64,000 nt of DNA from Earliella scabrosa (GCA_022605405.1 JABYQQ010000013.1:1240001-1304000); one strand, 5' to 3'. Positions 1 through 13,127 are shown, numbered from the stretch's first letter. A program made the numbers and translations. Notes: generated by a model from the sequence alone, not told the origin.

Positions 1-1450
1 GACGCGACTCATGCAGACACGGAGATCGACTGGGAGACGTACATGTTCCAGCTGGAACTGTACTTGAAGGGAGAGAGGGACTATGCTCTCATCACGGGGC
101 CCACAGGACCAATTGTGTGCGTATTCAGAGGAGCTCTGTCGTGCTGCGAGCTAACTGCTTGCGTCTCCATGCAGGTACCCGGCAGGGCACGTCTATGTGC
201 ACCAATTCCTCTACGCCCTCACAGACTCTGGGAAGAGCCTGTGGAAGGGTCAGCAGGTCTACGGAGCTCTCTACCTCGCTACGCTCGCCCTCACAGCTGC
301 CATCTACAAGCAAGCCGGTGGTGTCCCCAACTGGGTCCTCCTGCTCCTCCCCCTCAGCAAACGACTGCACTCCATCTACGTCCTCCGCCTCTTCAACGAC
401 TGCTGGGCGGTCTTTGCAGCCCAAGCCGCCATCCTCGCGTTCGCTCACAGCTGGGACGCCGTTGGCATCCTCCTGCTCGGGTACGTCCACGTTCGCGTCC
501 TGCTCCCAGATTCCTCTCCCACTGTCATGTCCATTCCTGACACACCGCCTGCCCACCCAGCTGCGCGCTCTCCGTCAAGATGTCCGTCCTCCTCTACGTC
601 CCAGGCCTTCTCGTCGTCCTCTTCAAACGGCGCGGGCTCGCCTCCACGCTCGCCCACGTCCTCGCGCTCGGGGCGACACAAGCCGTGCTCGGCGCGCCGT
701 TCCTCTTCGCCCACCCGCGCACGTACCTGAAGTACGCGTTCGAGTTCTCGCGCGTGTTCCTCTTCAAGTGGACCGTCAACTGGCGCTTCCTCGGCGAGGA
801 CGTCTTTTTGAGCCCCGCGTGGGCGAGGGGCCTGCTCGCCGCGCACGTTGGGGCCCTCGTGCTGTTTGGGTTGGGAAGGTGGTGCAGGCGCGATGGAGGC
901 GTGTGGGCTGTGTTGGAGAGGGGCTTGCGGAAGCCGTTGAGTGCTCCGGCTGGGGCGTCGGTGTCGGCAGATTGTGAGTGCTCTAGTTTTTTTGGCTCCC
1001 TGGACCCTCTTCTCCCTCCTACCTGTCCTCTTCTCATTCTCATTCACGTCTGGCTGTGTGGCGCAGATGTCACGACGGTGCTGTACACGTCCAACCTGAT
1101 CGGCATCCTCTTTGCGCGGTCGCTGCATTACCAGTTCTACTCGTGGTACGCGATGCAGATCCCGTTCCTCGCGTGGAGGACGCGGTACCCGGTCGTGCTT
1201 CGGTACGTCCATCGTTATCGTTTCTGCCGTTCGGATGCTCACTCTCGGCCGACTCATCATTCTCACTCCGCGTAGACTGTTGCTCATGCTGGCGATTGAG
1301 TACGCATGGAACGTGTACCCCTCTACCAACCTCTCGTCTGGCGTGCTCGTGGCTGCGAATGCAGCGCTGTTGGTGGGAGTCTGGTTCGGATACCCCGAAG
1401 GGAAGCACGCACGCAGTACTAGTAGAGACGGCGATGCGAAAACAGAGTAG
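1..1450 (+). CDS. ALG3: ALG3-type alpha-1,3-mannosyltransferase (5'-truncated by window)
   Basis: C-terminal part of the ER enzyme that transfers mannose from dolichol-phosphate-mannose to Man5GlcNAc2-PP-dolichol during N-glycan assembly. The reading frame is open from base 1 ([20 protein letters not shown]), so the start lies upstream of the window. Introns at about 117-174, 481-560, 974-1066 and 1203-1275 keep frame. Family hallmarks seen are [32 protein letters not shown] and [20 protein letters not shown]. The protein is strongly hydrophobic with multiple membrane segments, as expected for this GT-C-fold family, and ends at the stop 1448-1450. It converges on the minus-strand transporter gene that follows, with only about 125 bp between the stops. 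I see nothing unusual. The family assignment is confident from the conserved motifs; exact splice positions are inferred. Confidence 0.9.
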
Positions 1451-1575
1451 CAGAGCAGTGCGACGACAAACATGCGATCTATCAGTACCAATCTAATCAT
1501 ACACCCATTACCCACCCCAACTGCCCAATCCGACAGCGCTCTATGAACCAACCATGTGCGGGCCACGAGCAGCAG

Positions 1576-3533
1576 CTACACCCTCGTGCGCCAGCGGCGC
1601 CAGAGCACGAACGCAGCCCCGAACGCGACGACGGACGTCGCGGTGCTGATCCAGAACGTGGCGCGCCAGCACGCGGCGCCCTTGCACGCGCTCTCGCCGG
1701 GCGCGACGTGGCGCGCGGCGACGAACACGTAGAGGTACGAGAAGAGGGTCGTGCCGACGAACGCGGTGTAGGAGATGATGCCAAAGTTGCGGCCGAGGTT
1801 CGCGAGGCCCCAGATCGAGGAGAGGATCCCGGGTCTGTGTGTGGGTGCGTTGTGAGGTTAGAGAGAGCCAGACGGTGGGCAGGGATGCAGTGCTAGATGA
1901 GGACGGGGAGGGAGAGGGAGACTCACAGCACTGTGAACGTTGCGCCGTACGCGATCCCGGTCCCGACACTGTCGGCGCGCGCGATGATGATGATTAGCTG
2001 TCAGATCCGGACGAAACATCGACAAAAGACGGCGCGCGACGCGACTCAACGCACCTGAGCGGCCAGACCGCCTCCTGCGTGCGCACGGCGACCTCGAGCC
2101 AAGCGAACGTCGCAGCGAGGACGAGCGCGGTGGCGAGCATGAAGACGACGCGGCTCGTCGTGCGCTTGCGCGCAAACGCCCACACGCCGTCGTCGAGACG
2201 GGACGCGACGGGCGCGAGCGCGTCCGCGAGCGGGCCGACGAGCAGGCGGGAGAGCGTGTTGAAGAAGGAGAGGAGGCGGACCTGCTGCGCGACGTTGGCC
2301 GTCGTCGACCCTGCCGCTGCCGAGGAGGGGAGGGAGAGCACGATCGAGCCGAGGTTCGAGACGACCATCTCTGCCTGGGGACGGGTCTTGTCAGCGCGGG
2401 GTGACTAAGAGCGAGGGAGAGCGGTGCGGAAAGTAACATCGGCACAAGGAGGATAGGGACGTACCGCGCCGACGATGAGGACGAGCCAGAAGGCAAGGAG
2501 CCAGAAGTAGGGGTCCTTGAAGAGGTCGAGCGTGCTGCCCTCTTGCGGCTCTTGCACCGGGACGACGCGGACGCTCGCAGGGTCCTTCGGGGCGGCGTCG
2601 CAGTCGTCTCCGTCGGGCGACCCAGGCCCGAGCAGGGGCTCGTGTTCGGGCGGAAGAGTGCTCTCTGCGTCTGCTGAGGCCGGGCTGGCGGCGGCGACGG
2701 CTTCTACTGCCTCGCGCTCGAGTGCGCGATTGACGCGGAAGACCAAGGCGCTGGTGAGGTGGATCGCGCCGGTGGCGACGGCCATGAAGGTGAAGAAGCG
2801 GGGGATGTCGAGGGTCTCGCCCGGGGGCGTGAACTTGGATGATGCGACGAGGGAGAGGAAGAGCGGGGAGAGCCCGAATATGGACATGCTCGTTCCGGAG
2901 GCGATCCCGATGAACTGGGGGAAGGTCTTCGTTGCAGCAAACACCAAAGAGAAGTATCTGTGTGGACAGAGGACCAAGCAATCAGTGAGCACGCTCAGAT
3001 GCACGGCAGTGTGTGTACGTACGAGGAGACGGTAGCAAGACCGATCATCCCAAAGTAGAGGACGAGCCGGTAGAATGAGCTCGCAGACGCATGGTCAACG
3101 TCCGGTGGGGTCTGGGCGACTTCTCTTGCAAACAGACCAAAGCCGAGGGAGTAGAGGAGGGACGCCGCGAGGGAACAGGACCATGTGCCGTACCGGTCAA
3201 TGGCCATCCCCACCAGGGCCGCGAAGGGATACTGGCCGGCCATGCCCCTGTATGCAACAATCTCAGCAACAAACTTACGAGTCAATCTGCCTGTATCATC
3301 TGCTTACGCCAGAGCGATGGTGGTCAGCTGCGGCTGGGACAGCTTGAGATGCTCGATGAGAGCGGGCGCGATGAGCGGGAAGCTGTACACGCCGCCAGCA
3401 CCTATTCTGCATTGCGACAGCAGCGGTCAGAGAGGGTGTGCTTGCGATAGATATGATTCGCATGATGTACGGACGCGTTTGCGGCTACGGCGCAACAGGT
3501 GAGGATGGGGCGGAGGCGGATGGAGGACCGCAT
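1576..3533 (-). CDS. MCH1/nodulin-like major facilitator transporter
   Basis: Membrane transporter of the major facilitator superfamily, nodulin-like/MCH1 branch. The start at 3533 gives MRSSIRLRPILTCCAVAANA. Exon joins (first intron about 3407-3474) then give IGAGGVYSFPLIAPALIEHL, GMAGQYPFAALVGMAIDRYG and SSYFSLVFAATKTFPQFIG. The GAGGVYSF and FPQFIGIASG patterns are typical of the nodulin-like/Mch1 N-terminal half. A hydrophilic central loop (PLLGPGSPDG region, about 2500-2720) separates two groups of membrane helices. The last helix ends FGAAFVLWRRWRTRV before the stop at 1576-1578. Yeast Mch1 is annotated as monocarboxylate-transporter-like, but the substrate is not established and cannot be read from this sequence. 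Small exons of about 60-300 nt are separated by short introns. Confidence 0.8.
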
Positions 3534-4604
3534 TTCTGAGAGGAGCTGTCCTTGCGGTGCTATGGGTATGATGGCCAAGATGGCAGAGATGGAGGGTGGT
3601 GGTGCGCTAGGCGGCGTCCATGCAGCGGCGAATGTATTGGCGGAGTCGTAGAGTTAGACTCGGACGAAGAGAGAGAGCACCCGCTCGGGAAGGAGAGAGC
3701 AAGAGGCGTCGGACCGACGGACTCGGACATAAAGCACGACGCCGGCAAACAGCTTGATTGCCGCGGCTGCCCATAGATGGAAGGTCTCTTGTCCTATGAA
3801 TGGGCCGTTTCGGGAAGATGTGCTTCCTCGACAGTCCTCCATCGCGGCCTTGTCCTACTACTCAACGTTCGCCATCTCTCACGGCGTTCTTTTCCAACGC
3901 TGCTGCATCGCCGCACATGTTTGGTCACCTCGTCGGCTTCGTCCGGCGGCATTCTCGGGCAGTAGTCTCCAGCGCGCCGCCATCACCTCATCAAGACCGC
4001 CCAGGCGACATTACCGTTCTCCCACTCACGGACGCTCGCAGTGGTTTCATCAAACCAAAGCTAGTGTTTGGATGATGAAGCTTGTATACTTAGCATTCGC
4101 ACTCCGCTTGCGACCTCAACGGCCTCAACGCTTTGGACGTCCGAGCTTCTGTGGTTCGAGCGACATCCTGCTCTTCGTGGTGGCCGATCTCTATCTTTCT
4201 TGCAGCATCAGCCTGGTCGCACTGACCGCACTTGAGTCCGAGTCAAGACGGACAGTCGGGGACAAGTCGGGCGGGGGAGAGTCTAGAGACGTGCCATAAC
4301 AACGAGTTGATGCAGCCCGAGTTTCAGGGCTGGCGTACGTAAGCGCAGGCGATGCCTCTCGGGGGATATATGGCGGGCGCATCCAGTTCTGTGGCCGAGC
4401 TTTGTGCTTTCACCTTCTTTTGTTCTCTTTTCTTTTTTTTTCTCTTCCCCAGGCCACTTGCTTGACGCATTGTCGGACAGGATTCCGGGCACGGAGCTGG
4501 TACTTATACTCATCGTGTTGGCCTACTAAATCCGATCAACAACACCGCCGTCGACCGGTCCTCATCCTACCCCCTCTCACTCTGCGTTCTTGCTTGTGCT
4601 CGCC
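3534..4604. other. Divergent intergenic region (shared upstream region)
   Basis: About 1.07 kb between two divergent genes. No gene is recognised. The half nearest the plus-strand gene has a TATA-like GGATATATGG near 4367-4376, and then a pyrimidine-rich stretch (about 4405-4450), a common feature upstream of fungal transcription starts. Open frames here show no protein-like composition or splice support. Confidence 0.5.
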
Positions 4605-6071
4605 ATGGCTGCCTCTCTTTCTTTCTACCGCTACTCTGCTTTCGGTGAGTTCTCTCCTTTCTGTCAACCACATCAACTTCTCATCAATTCGTGCCTCTCC
4701 AGCTCTTTTCACGCTCTGCAATGCCGTCATCTGCTGTGTATCTGTGTGGAATCTTGTCCTTGCTCAATCAATAGGCTTGTTCCGTGAGTACCTTCTGTCC
4801 GCACCAGCCACCTCCATTTGACTCCCTTCCGCGTATTAGCACAAATCGATGCTTTCCTAATAGCAAGCAGCGCCTTCGGCATCCTGTACATCTTCCCAGT
4901 GTATGTCCCGCGTCCTGCTTTCTTGCCTGTCTAGATTGATTAAGGCGCCATATCAGGATGTGTATCGATCTTCTACGCAAAAACGCCCTTCTTGGTCGCG
5001 TGTGGTTCGAAGCGTCATGGGTTGGACTGTTTTGGGTACTCAATCTCGGTGCGTGTAGAAACTCTTTGCCCCCATGTAACACGCTAACTCGCTGTTTAGC
5101 TGGTGCCTCCGCTGTCACCGCGACCCTACCAGACATGATGTGCAACTTTGGAGCAGCATTCTTTATTCCCGGTTCATGCTCAACAACACGAGTACTACAA
5201 GCCTTCACATGGATCAACACCGTCGTCTGTGCGTTGCATCCATCACATGTTCTTATTCCTCCTCGCTAAGACCATTCCAGTGCTCGCGTACTTTAGCTTG
5301 GTCATGGTGTCTGCAATACTCCACATGAAGGACGACTCCCAGATCTGGGGAGCCAACACCCGGACGTACCCGTGGTTCCAAGTACGCGAACAACTTCACA
5401 GCGCAAAACCCTCCCCCGTGCGCACGACATGGTCCAAGGCGCCCCTCCCCGTCACGCCACAGATCCGCGTCTCTTCCGACTTTGGTGAGCGCGTGGTCTC
5501 GAGCACGATGAAGAGCTCGAGCCTCCGCAGCTCGACGATGAAGAGCGCGGCGATGAAGAGCTCAGCGCTTCGCACCTCCACGTTCAGCATGAGCGAGAAG
5601 CCTCAGCCATCGCCAAACCCGTTGCTCTCCGCCGCGCCGCGCAAGACCCCAATGACGGCGAACAAGTCGGCCAAGATCCTCCAGAGCGCATGGCTCTCCG
5701 CGACCGTCACCCCCGCCTCCCCGCCCTCTGACGACTCGTACGGGTCCTCCGACTCGGGCTCCGCCTCAGACCGCTCCGACCTCACGTGCACGCCGACCGG
5801 CCTCCCCGCGTCGGCCATGTACGTCCCCTTCTCGTCGACGATCAAGCCGTCGCCGCTCGCGCCGCCGCGCTCGAGCTCGCTGTCCGCGACGTTCAAGGAC
5901 GGGCCCCCGCCGGTGAGCGCGCTGCTCACGCCCGCGCGGATGGGGAGCGCGCGCGCGCCGAAGCCGCCGACGGCGATGACGGGCGGGCCGCGCCAGAAGG
6001 GCGCGAAGCGGCGGTCGAACAGGCCGCCGCCGCTGGACATGACGCGTCTGCATAGCACGTATGGCCGGTGA
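4605..6071 (+). CDS. Four-TM MARVEL-like membrane protein with Ser/Pro-rich tail
   Basis: Not a named gene. The start MAASLSFYRYSAF at 4605 lies in good context. Small exons then encode four hydrophobic segments: ALFTLCNAVICCVSVWNLVL, FLIASSAFGILYIFPV, FEASWVGLFWVLNL-AGASAV, and VVLLAYFSLVMVSAILHM. These are followed by a large last exon encoding about 230 residues of hydrophilic, Ser/Pro/Lys-rich, probably cytoplasmic sequence. This layout is common among basidiomycete MARVEL-like proteins, so a membrane-organising role is an inference only. The tail carries an internal repeat of STMKSSSLRS/STMKSAAMKSSALRT type (about 5500-5585), which looks like local tandem duplication. A second gene with the same layout lies at 49677-51252. 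The stop is at 6069-6071. Confidence 0.7.
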
Positions 6072-6379
6072 GGGACGCTGGGTCGCCGCGCGGCCTGGCG
6101 AGACAGCGTCGCGGTGCGGCTGGTTGTGCTGTCGTTTCTCTCTCACTTGTCTTGATGATTCATGCGACGCGACGTGGACACGGGCTCAATGGGACTCTGT
6201 TTGTGTTGTTGTACTTGTAGATGTACGATCTTGTTGTTGTGCTTGCTATCTTTGCTTTGCGACCTGCGAACAAGTTGGTTATGTGTTCCAGTCAACCTTT
6301 CCACTGTCTGATGCGTGTGCCGATGAGGTGCTTGGGTCAATCACCATACATTAATTGGACCCATGACTAGTATCAGGGT

Positions 6380-6407
6380 GTGGTCTCGAGCACGATGAAC
6401 AGCTCGA
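6380..6407 (+). repeat. Degenerate duplicate of upstream coding repeat
   Basis: The 28 bases here match 5493-5520 in the preceding gene with one mismatch (GTGGTCTCGAGCACGATGAA, then C for G, then AGCTCGA). The similarity resumes with GCACCTC, which also follows the repeat in the coding copy near 5573. It looks like a copy of the coding repeat region with its centre deleted, sitting about 310 bp past the stop codon. Confidence 0.6.
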
Positions 6408-6485
6408 CCTTGCACCTCGTAAGGTACTCCTAACTACCCGGCATCAGGCTTTCCCGGTCTTGCCGGGACACGACACCAAGGGATC

Positions 6486-9400
6486 CTACACTCCAGCCAG
6501 CATCTTAAGCGTCGCGAACTCCTGCGGGCCCGTGGCCTTGCAGAGCGCATGAAACCTCGAGTTCGGGTCCGCGAGGAGAACAGACGGCTTGTCGTACTCG
6601 ACGATCCGGCCCTGGTCGAGCAGCATCACCTGTGCGCAAGAAAGTCAGTGTCGCCCTTCCTCCAACAAACGGACGCGAGGTGTTGGAATGACACGAACCC
6701 TGTCGTAGTCGATGATCGTCCGGAGACGGTGCGCGATCGTGAGGATCGTGCTCTGGGCAAACTCCCTAAGGCGGGGCGGGAAAAGTCAGCAGCTACGTAA
6801 CCGGGCAAGCGGCGCGGGAAGGCACGTACTGTCTGATGGTCTTGCCGATGAGCTCGTCCGTGGCGTAGTCGACGCTGTCGGGTCGTGCGGTGAGTGAGAG
6901 AGTAGTGCGCAGGAGATGCGCGTGTCAGCCTACCTGGCGGTTGCCTAACGGGAGGAACAGGACGTTGTCAGCGGCGAGGTCCTCTGACTGAACGAAAAGG
7001 AGGACAACAACTGACCTCGTCCATGAACAGGATTTTGGATCGCTTCAGGATGGCACGCGCCATGCAAAGGAGCTGCTTCTCCCTGTATGCGAGTTTCAGT
7101 CAGCCGTTTCGGTACACATATGCATTTGGCCCAGCGTACCCGGTGGAGAAGTTCTCTCCGCCTTCGGACACAGGAGAGTCCAAGTTCCGGAAGACGTTCA
7201 CGTTGATATCAGCACCGACTTCCGCCGCCTCGTCTCCAGCGGGGATGAGATGCACGCGACGCAGGGCCTCGTACTGCACGAAGGGGAAGGGGGAGAAGAG
7301 AGAGGTGAGCATTCCACCCCGGAAACAGCACCAAAGAAAAGAAGGGCTTACGATCTCCGCATCCTCATACTCGTCGAACACATCCAGCGTCGATCGGAGC
7401 GTCCCGCTCAAGATCGTCGGGTCCTCTGCGATCATCCGTCAGCACCACATGCGCAGTCCATCCAAAAGAAGCGAGCTTACGAGGAATGATGGTCAGCCTG
7501 CTCCGCAGATCCGTGAGGCCGACATTCGCGATGTCGAGCCCGTCGATGACGATCCGGCCCTCCGTCGGGTCGACGAAGCGGAAGAACGAGAGCGCCAAGG
7601 TGCTCTTTCCCGAGCCGGTGCGCCCGAGTACGCCGACCTTCTCGCCAGGCTTCACCTCGAAAGTCAGCTTGTGGAGAACGTCGGGCAGGTCCGGCTACAA
7701 CGCGCGTGAGCGTGCGGTCTGTGACGATGAGCAGAGGGCCAACTGTACCGCATAGCGAATGACGAGGTTCTCGCACTTGATGTGTCCTTCGGAGGGCCAG
7801 GATGCGGGTGGGCGGGGTTCGATGAACTCAGGGGGTTCCCTAGGGAGCTCCGAAAACTCCTGGACGCGCTCGACGGCAACCTGGGGGAATTGTCAACTTT
7901 GTTTCCACCAGAGCACCCCTAGCGGTAAAACTCACCAACGACTGTTCAAGGCCGACGTATCGGTTGACCTATGTGACGATGAATGAAGATAGTGTCTCAC
8001 AAACCTCAGAGCTAGAAGGAGGCCTACCAGCATGATCACCTATATTGCACACGTCATCAGAGGGAGAAACGGAAGAGCGGGAGGCGATACACGTACGTCC
8101 ACGAGCAGCGAAGCAGCGAAAGTAAGGGCGAATCCAGCCAAAGACGCATCAATCCTTGGGGTGATCACCGATATAAATGCTGTGACACCCAGGACGGCGC
8201 TCGTGAGCAGGCGGAAGCGACAGCTGAGCCAACGGTTGACTATGTAGGCTTCTATGTGAGCATCATTTCCACCACGTTTAGAAATCACTGACTTCCAAAC
8301 ATCCAGTAAAAGGGGTTCGCATTCTGCAAAAGTGCGAGGGTCAGTACTTTATCAGCTGTACATCGATCAATCGGTACAGACCGTGTCCATAAAGCGGAGC
8401 ATGTCCCTGAGGAATTTCGAGGATGCACCGAAAGCACGCAGCACCGTAACCCCGGAGATGGTCTCTCCGTAGATGGTGTACAGGGGCGAACGAGTGACGG
8501 AGTCTGCGAATGGGATCAGCGCCATCCTGGAACGTTGCTGTCTAGGCATGCCCTACCAAGTCTGCGCATATCGCGAGATGTTTGGCTGTAGATCTACAGA
8601 GACAGCATTGAGTTTAAGCAATCTGACTCCCCTTCAGCAAGGCGTACCTTTCCGGCTGTGGGATCACGGACGTCAGCGTGAGTAACATCTAGCGCGAGAA
8701 AGCGGACCAGACACCCACTATTGTAGTACAGGACGGCGAAGACGGCGGCCGCGAGCACAAACAATGGGCCACCCACGACTGACATGGTGATCACAGTTGT
8801 GAGGACACCAAGACCATGGATGACGCTGTTCGCGAAATCGTTGGGTAACTTGCTGTCGATACCTACGAAGAGTAAATCAGGCTGAAGTTCAGAACCAGGC
8901 CCATGACCTGATGTTACCTTCAAAGTCCTTCCCGAAGCGGTTCAATAATCGACCTCTGGAAGAGGTGTCGTGGAATCGTATATTCGCGAAGAGAACACTG
9001 TCCAGGAGTTCTGGATCGGATTTGAGATTAACGTCCTGGGAAACAGTTGGAGCGGCACTTACTGGTGTACAGCTCCATTGACGCATGAATGCCGCCGTGG
9101 TCTGTCGTCATGCTAAGCAACAGAGTCTCGCGGAAGCCCAGATGACGACCACTCACAGACAACCAACCACCGCGCCGTCGTCAAGACCAGCCCAAATGCA
9201 CTGATCTATGGGACTCACGTGAGACCATACTCGAGACCTGAATTATGAGAAACGTACCCCCGCATAGACGCTGATGTAGAACGTTGGACCATGACGCGGG
9301 ACCTCGTCCAGATAGGTCGACGACCAGATCCTGCAGTCTCAATTAGCCCCGTGCAAGATTATCAGATGTTGCGCACACGCACTTGAGCCACCCGTTCTCG

Positions 9401-12400
9401 AGAACGGGCGTGATGGCGGCAAAGCCCAGAGCCAGCGCAAAGAGGAGCCAGTATCCATACCCTCCGCACGCGCGGATATAGGTCGTCCATATCTCCTTGT
9501 CGATATGGCCCACCGCTCGCTTTTCGTCTTCGACTAGCTTTCTCGGCGGCTTCTTGACGATCGTCGTTCCAGACTCGGTCAAAGATTCAGCATCGTCCCT
9601 ATCGACTGCTACAGCAGGCTTGAGAGAGTCGAGATCCTCGAGAGCGGCGATCTTCTCGACGGTCGCTTCGTCTTTGGCCTCTTTGGTAGCCGCATCCTTC
9701 GTCTCAGCGTTGTCGGGAGCGCCTTGCTGCACCAGGTTCTTGAAGACCTCGGAACGCTGGAAGTTGTCGTAATCGCCCGAGTACTGGAGGAGTCCGTTGT
9801 CGAGGGACGCAATGTACTTCGCTCCAGGCGCGCATAGCTGGACATGGTGAGAGACAAGGATGATAGTCCGGCCACGCATCAGTTCGCCCTTCAGGCACTC
9901 ATGGTACAGGTGATGTGCGGTGTGAGCGTCCACTGTTGGCACATCTCAGTATGAACGGAGAGCACGGCGCAAAGTGACATGGAACGCGTACCTGCAGACA
10001 GTACGTCGTCTAGGAACAGAGTGGAAGCGCGCGAGTATACTGCACGGGCAAGGGAGACTACCGGTTTGGTCAGCACATATACATGGCCAGGAGGTTCACA
10101 TCACCCACCTCGTGCCTTCTGGCCGCCAGATAGATTGACCTAGCGCACAATCAGTCGAAAGCCCTGGTCACGGTAGGGGAAGGCACACTTACGCCCCGCT
10201 CTCCGATCTCAGACTCGTCGCCGTCCTCGAGGATCTTGAGGTCACTCAGCAGGGCGCAAGCCTGCACGGAAACGTTCCAGGCATAATCTCGAAGAAAATG
10301 CGAATGAGCCATACCTCGAGAGTCTTGCGATAGCGTTCCTCCACATACGGAAGATCAAATAGGATGTTATCTGGAAGGACCGGTCAGCGAGCCAGCAGTG
10401 CACACAGACCATACGACGGCCTCACCCTTGATCGATGCGTTGCGCAGCCACGCCGACTGGGGCACGTACGCGCACACTCCCTGCACAATCCACTCCTCCT
10501 CGGGTACCACCACGCCCGCGAACGACGCGAGGGCGTTCGGCGGCGTACGGGGGCAGAGCACCTGTCCGGACAGGACGTCCGCCTCGCCGAGCAGCGCAAG
10601 GAGCAGGAGCGTCTTGCCGCTCCCAAGCTTGCCGCAGATGAGCGAGAGCTCGCCGAGGGGGAAGTCGAGCGTCAGGTCCTTCAGGACGAACTTGTGCTTG
10701 GGCGTGGACGAGGGCGTGGTGCCGCTGCCTGAGATGCGATCTTGCGCCCAGGTGATCGTTGCAGAGTGTAGCGCTATGGGGTGCGGCTGGCCGTCGAGAG
10801 GCGCAACGGGTGTGACTTCTGCGCCCTGCAGGTACGTCTCGATGCGGCGGAGGGAGACGGCCGACTGGAAGAGGTTAATGAAGGTATCTGGCAGGGCATT
10901 CATGGCGAACTTCATCTCGTTCAAGACTGCGGCGGGGATTAGCTACGAAGACTGGGAGGTCGGATATGACGATACGCACTGCTGAGCGAAGTGAAGGCTG
11001 TGGCCGGCGTAAGGGTTTGCTGCCTCACGACAGTAAAATGCCAGAACGAGGCCAGAGTGACTAGGATCGGGGAGCCGTTCCTACGGTACGAAATTAATGG
11101 CGTCATCGAAATAGATTCTCCCCGATAATAAACCGCTTACCAGATAGCGTTGAAGAGCACCTCGATAGTGAAATTCTTCTTTTGGTACTTAAGCTCTCGC
11201 TCGCGAATCTCGTGCACACGACGTTCGAAGCTACGCTCCCATGCCATGAACTAGAAGTGCGTTAGCGATAGTCGATTTGCGAGGCGGCACGAGTACGAGG
11301 TGTTTACCTTCAGCATGCGGATGCCTCCGAGGATCTATGAACTCTACTTAATATGTATGACCGTGTGGTAAGATGCATCTCTCACCTCGTTCATAAGAGA
11401 GACCCGCTCGTCACGCGTTTTCATGAGTTTGCCCTGCGTGCCAAAGACGACGGACCCGGCAAAATGATTCAGCGGGAGGAAGAGGATGATAACGCCCAAC
11501 CCAACAAAGCACGAGCTGCCCAACAAGTAGTACAGGAACCAGGTCGCGATGACAATCTCGAGTGGGGCGTCGATGATCGTGAAGAGATGCTGTGCGAAGC
11601 CCGCTACGCGGTCGACGTCTGTCGTCATGAGGGTCATGATCTGCGCCTTGCCTGAGGTCTCGTCATCGTTCTTCTCCTGGTTCGCGGTTGCTTCAGCCGA
11701 CATTTCGTCGCCATTGCTGGCTCTTTCTGAACTCGAGGACGCCACGTCTTTGCGTACTAGCGTCTTCGCGAAGAGGAGCGAGTTCAGCTGGATACGGAAG
11801 CGAACTTGAACGGTGTTTGTCGACAGAATCCACATATGCGTGGTTACTGTATAGATGGCGTGTGTTAGACTACACAGAAACACCTGAATATGTGGGGACT
11901 GCACTCACTGATGTGGACCGTCGCGTCACTGACAAAGAGTGCAATAGCATAGAGGATGCCCCATTCCCTGTACTGTCGTGCGCTGTCGACCTCCAAGTAA
12001 TGGACCACTCGCTGGATGAAGAATGGGGGTACGTAGAACAGGCCAGCGCAAATGATTGCAAGCGTGGCGATCACAGTCAGGGACCCAGCGTTCACGCGCA
12101 CGAGGCGGTATGCCAACTGGATGCCAGAGCCAGGCTTCGGCGCCCAGGACCCAATGCGTACATGCCAGCGTTGCATCGCCGCGCGCATTCGCCCAAACAG
12201 GGGAGCTGCGCGCATGTCTGCAGCGAGAATAGGGAGGTGTCCAATCTCAATGCTCTCCACCGTCTTTCCCAACATGGCGACCGAGGTCATGTACGAGAGG
12301 AAGACGATGTCAAACACCGAGCCGCCTGTAAGGATCATCTATGTGAGCGTTGGTTGTACAGATGCGCGGGTCGACCGAGCGCTCACTTGTAATACCAGAG

Positions 12401-13127
12401 ACATTGTCTTCGTTTTGGGACATGACACCCATGGCACCCTTGTTAAAGTAGATTTCCTCAGCTGGAAAATGCAACTTGGGTCCGCGAGGTATGGTTGCCG
12501 CTATAGCGAGCGCGCTGAAGTATAGCGCGTACACTGAATACCATAGAGCTAGCACAGCAGAGTCATATCGGAGGTGAGAGGTGACTGGAACGGGTGTCGA
12601 TGGCAGTATGGCAGTGGTCGTTAGGAGAGCGGTAGCCAGACAGGTTAGTGCAGACAGGTGCATGACGGAATGAGCGTGTGCGGAGCCAGTCTGGCCAATC
12701 GCTCGGACCGAGAGAACGAGCGTGTAGAGGGCGAAAACGACGTGGAGAGTGTAGACCACAACGCCGTAGCGGTCGACCTGTACGATGGACCAGCCGAGAC
12801 AGATGGACTGGATGATCAAAATAAAAGCGAGAACAACGCTCAATGCGAGTTTTCGCAGACGCATCTGCCATGGACATTACGGTCAGCGGAATGCAGTAGC
12901 ATGCCGGACACGCTCACCTTAGTCCAGAACTTGGACTCGTTGACGGGAATTCCATCAAAGCAGTCCTGGGGCTTCGTGACGTCAAACGGGTCTGCCACGA
13001 GCCCGTCATCTGCAGAGGTTGGAAGTGCAGGCGGCTTCTCTTGTGGCCCGGCAACGAACCAAGTTGCCAAACTGGCGACAAGGGCGGTGGCAAGCGTGGC
13101 GGCGACGTGGATCTGGTACTGAGGCAT
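6486..13127 (-). CDS. ABCC/MRP-type full ABC transporter (Ybt1/Vmr1-like)
   Basis: Large ATP-driven exporter of the ABCC family, made of TMD0, TMD1-NBD1 and TMD2-NBD2. Yeast relatives sit in the vacuolar membrane and move organic anions, bile acids or conjugates. The start MPQYQIHVAATLATALVASL at 13127 is followed by a membrane-rich N-terminus (about 12300-12900) and TMD1. NBD1 has Walker A GKLGSGKT (about 10610-10640), signature NLSGGQKARVSLARAV across an intron near 10080-10140, and Walker B TLFLDDVLSA, where Asp replaces the catalytic Glu. A charged linker (LVEDEKRAVGHIDKEIWTTY) leads to TMD2. NBD2 has Walker A GRTGSGKST (about 7600-7630), an atypical signature NFSTGEKQLL and Walker B ILFMDE. 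The protein ends ATLKMLAGV before the stop at 6486-6488. More than 20 short introns are present, and the substrate is unknown. Confidence 0.9.

Noticed and set aside
445..1566. 373-codon minus-strand open frame across ALG3
   Set aside because: Antisense to clear ALG3 exons with no domain-like sequence; it spans ALG3 introns without interruption.
3754..4299. 181-codon plus-strand open frame between the MFS and MARVEL-like genes
   Set aside because: No protein-like motif, no splice support, and it occupies the divergent upstream region of two genes.
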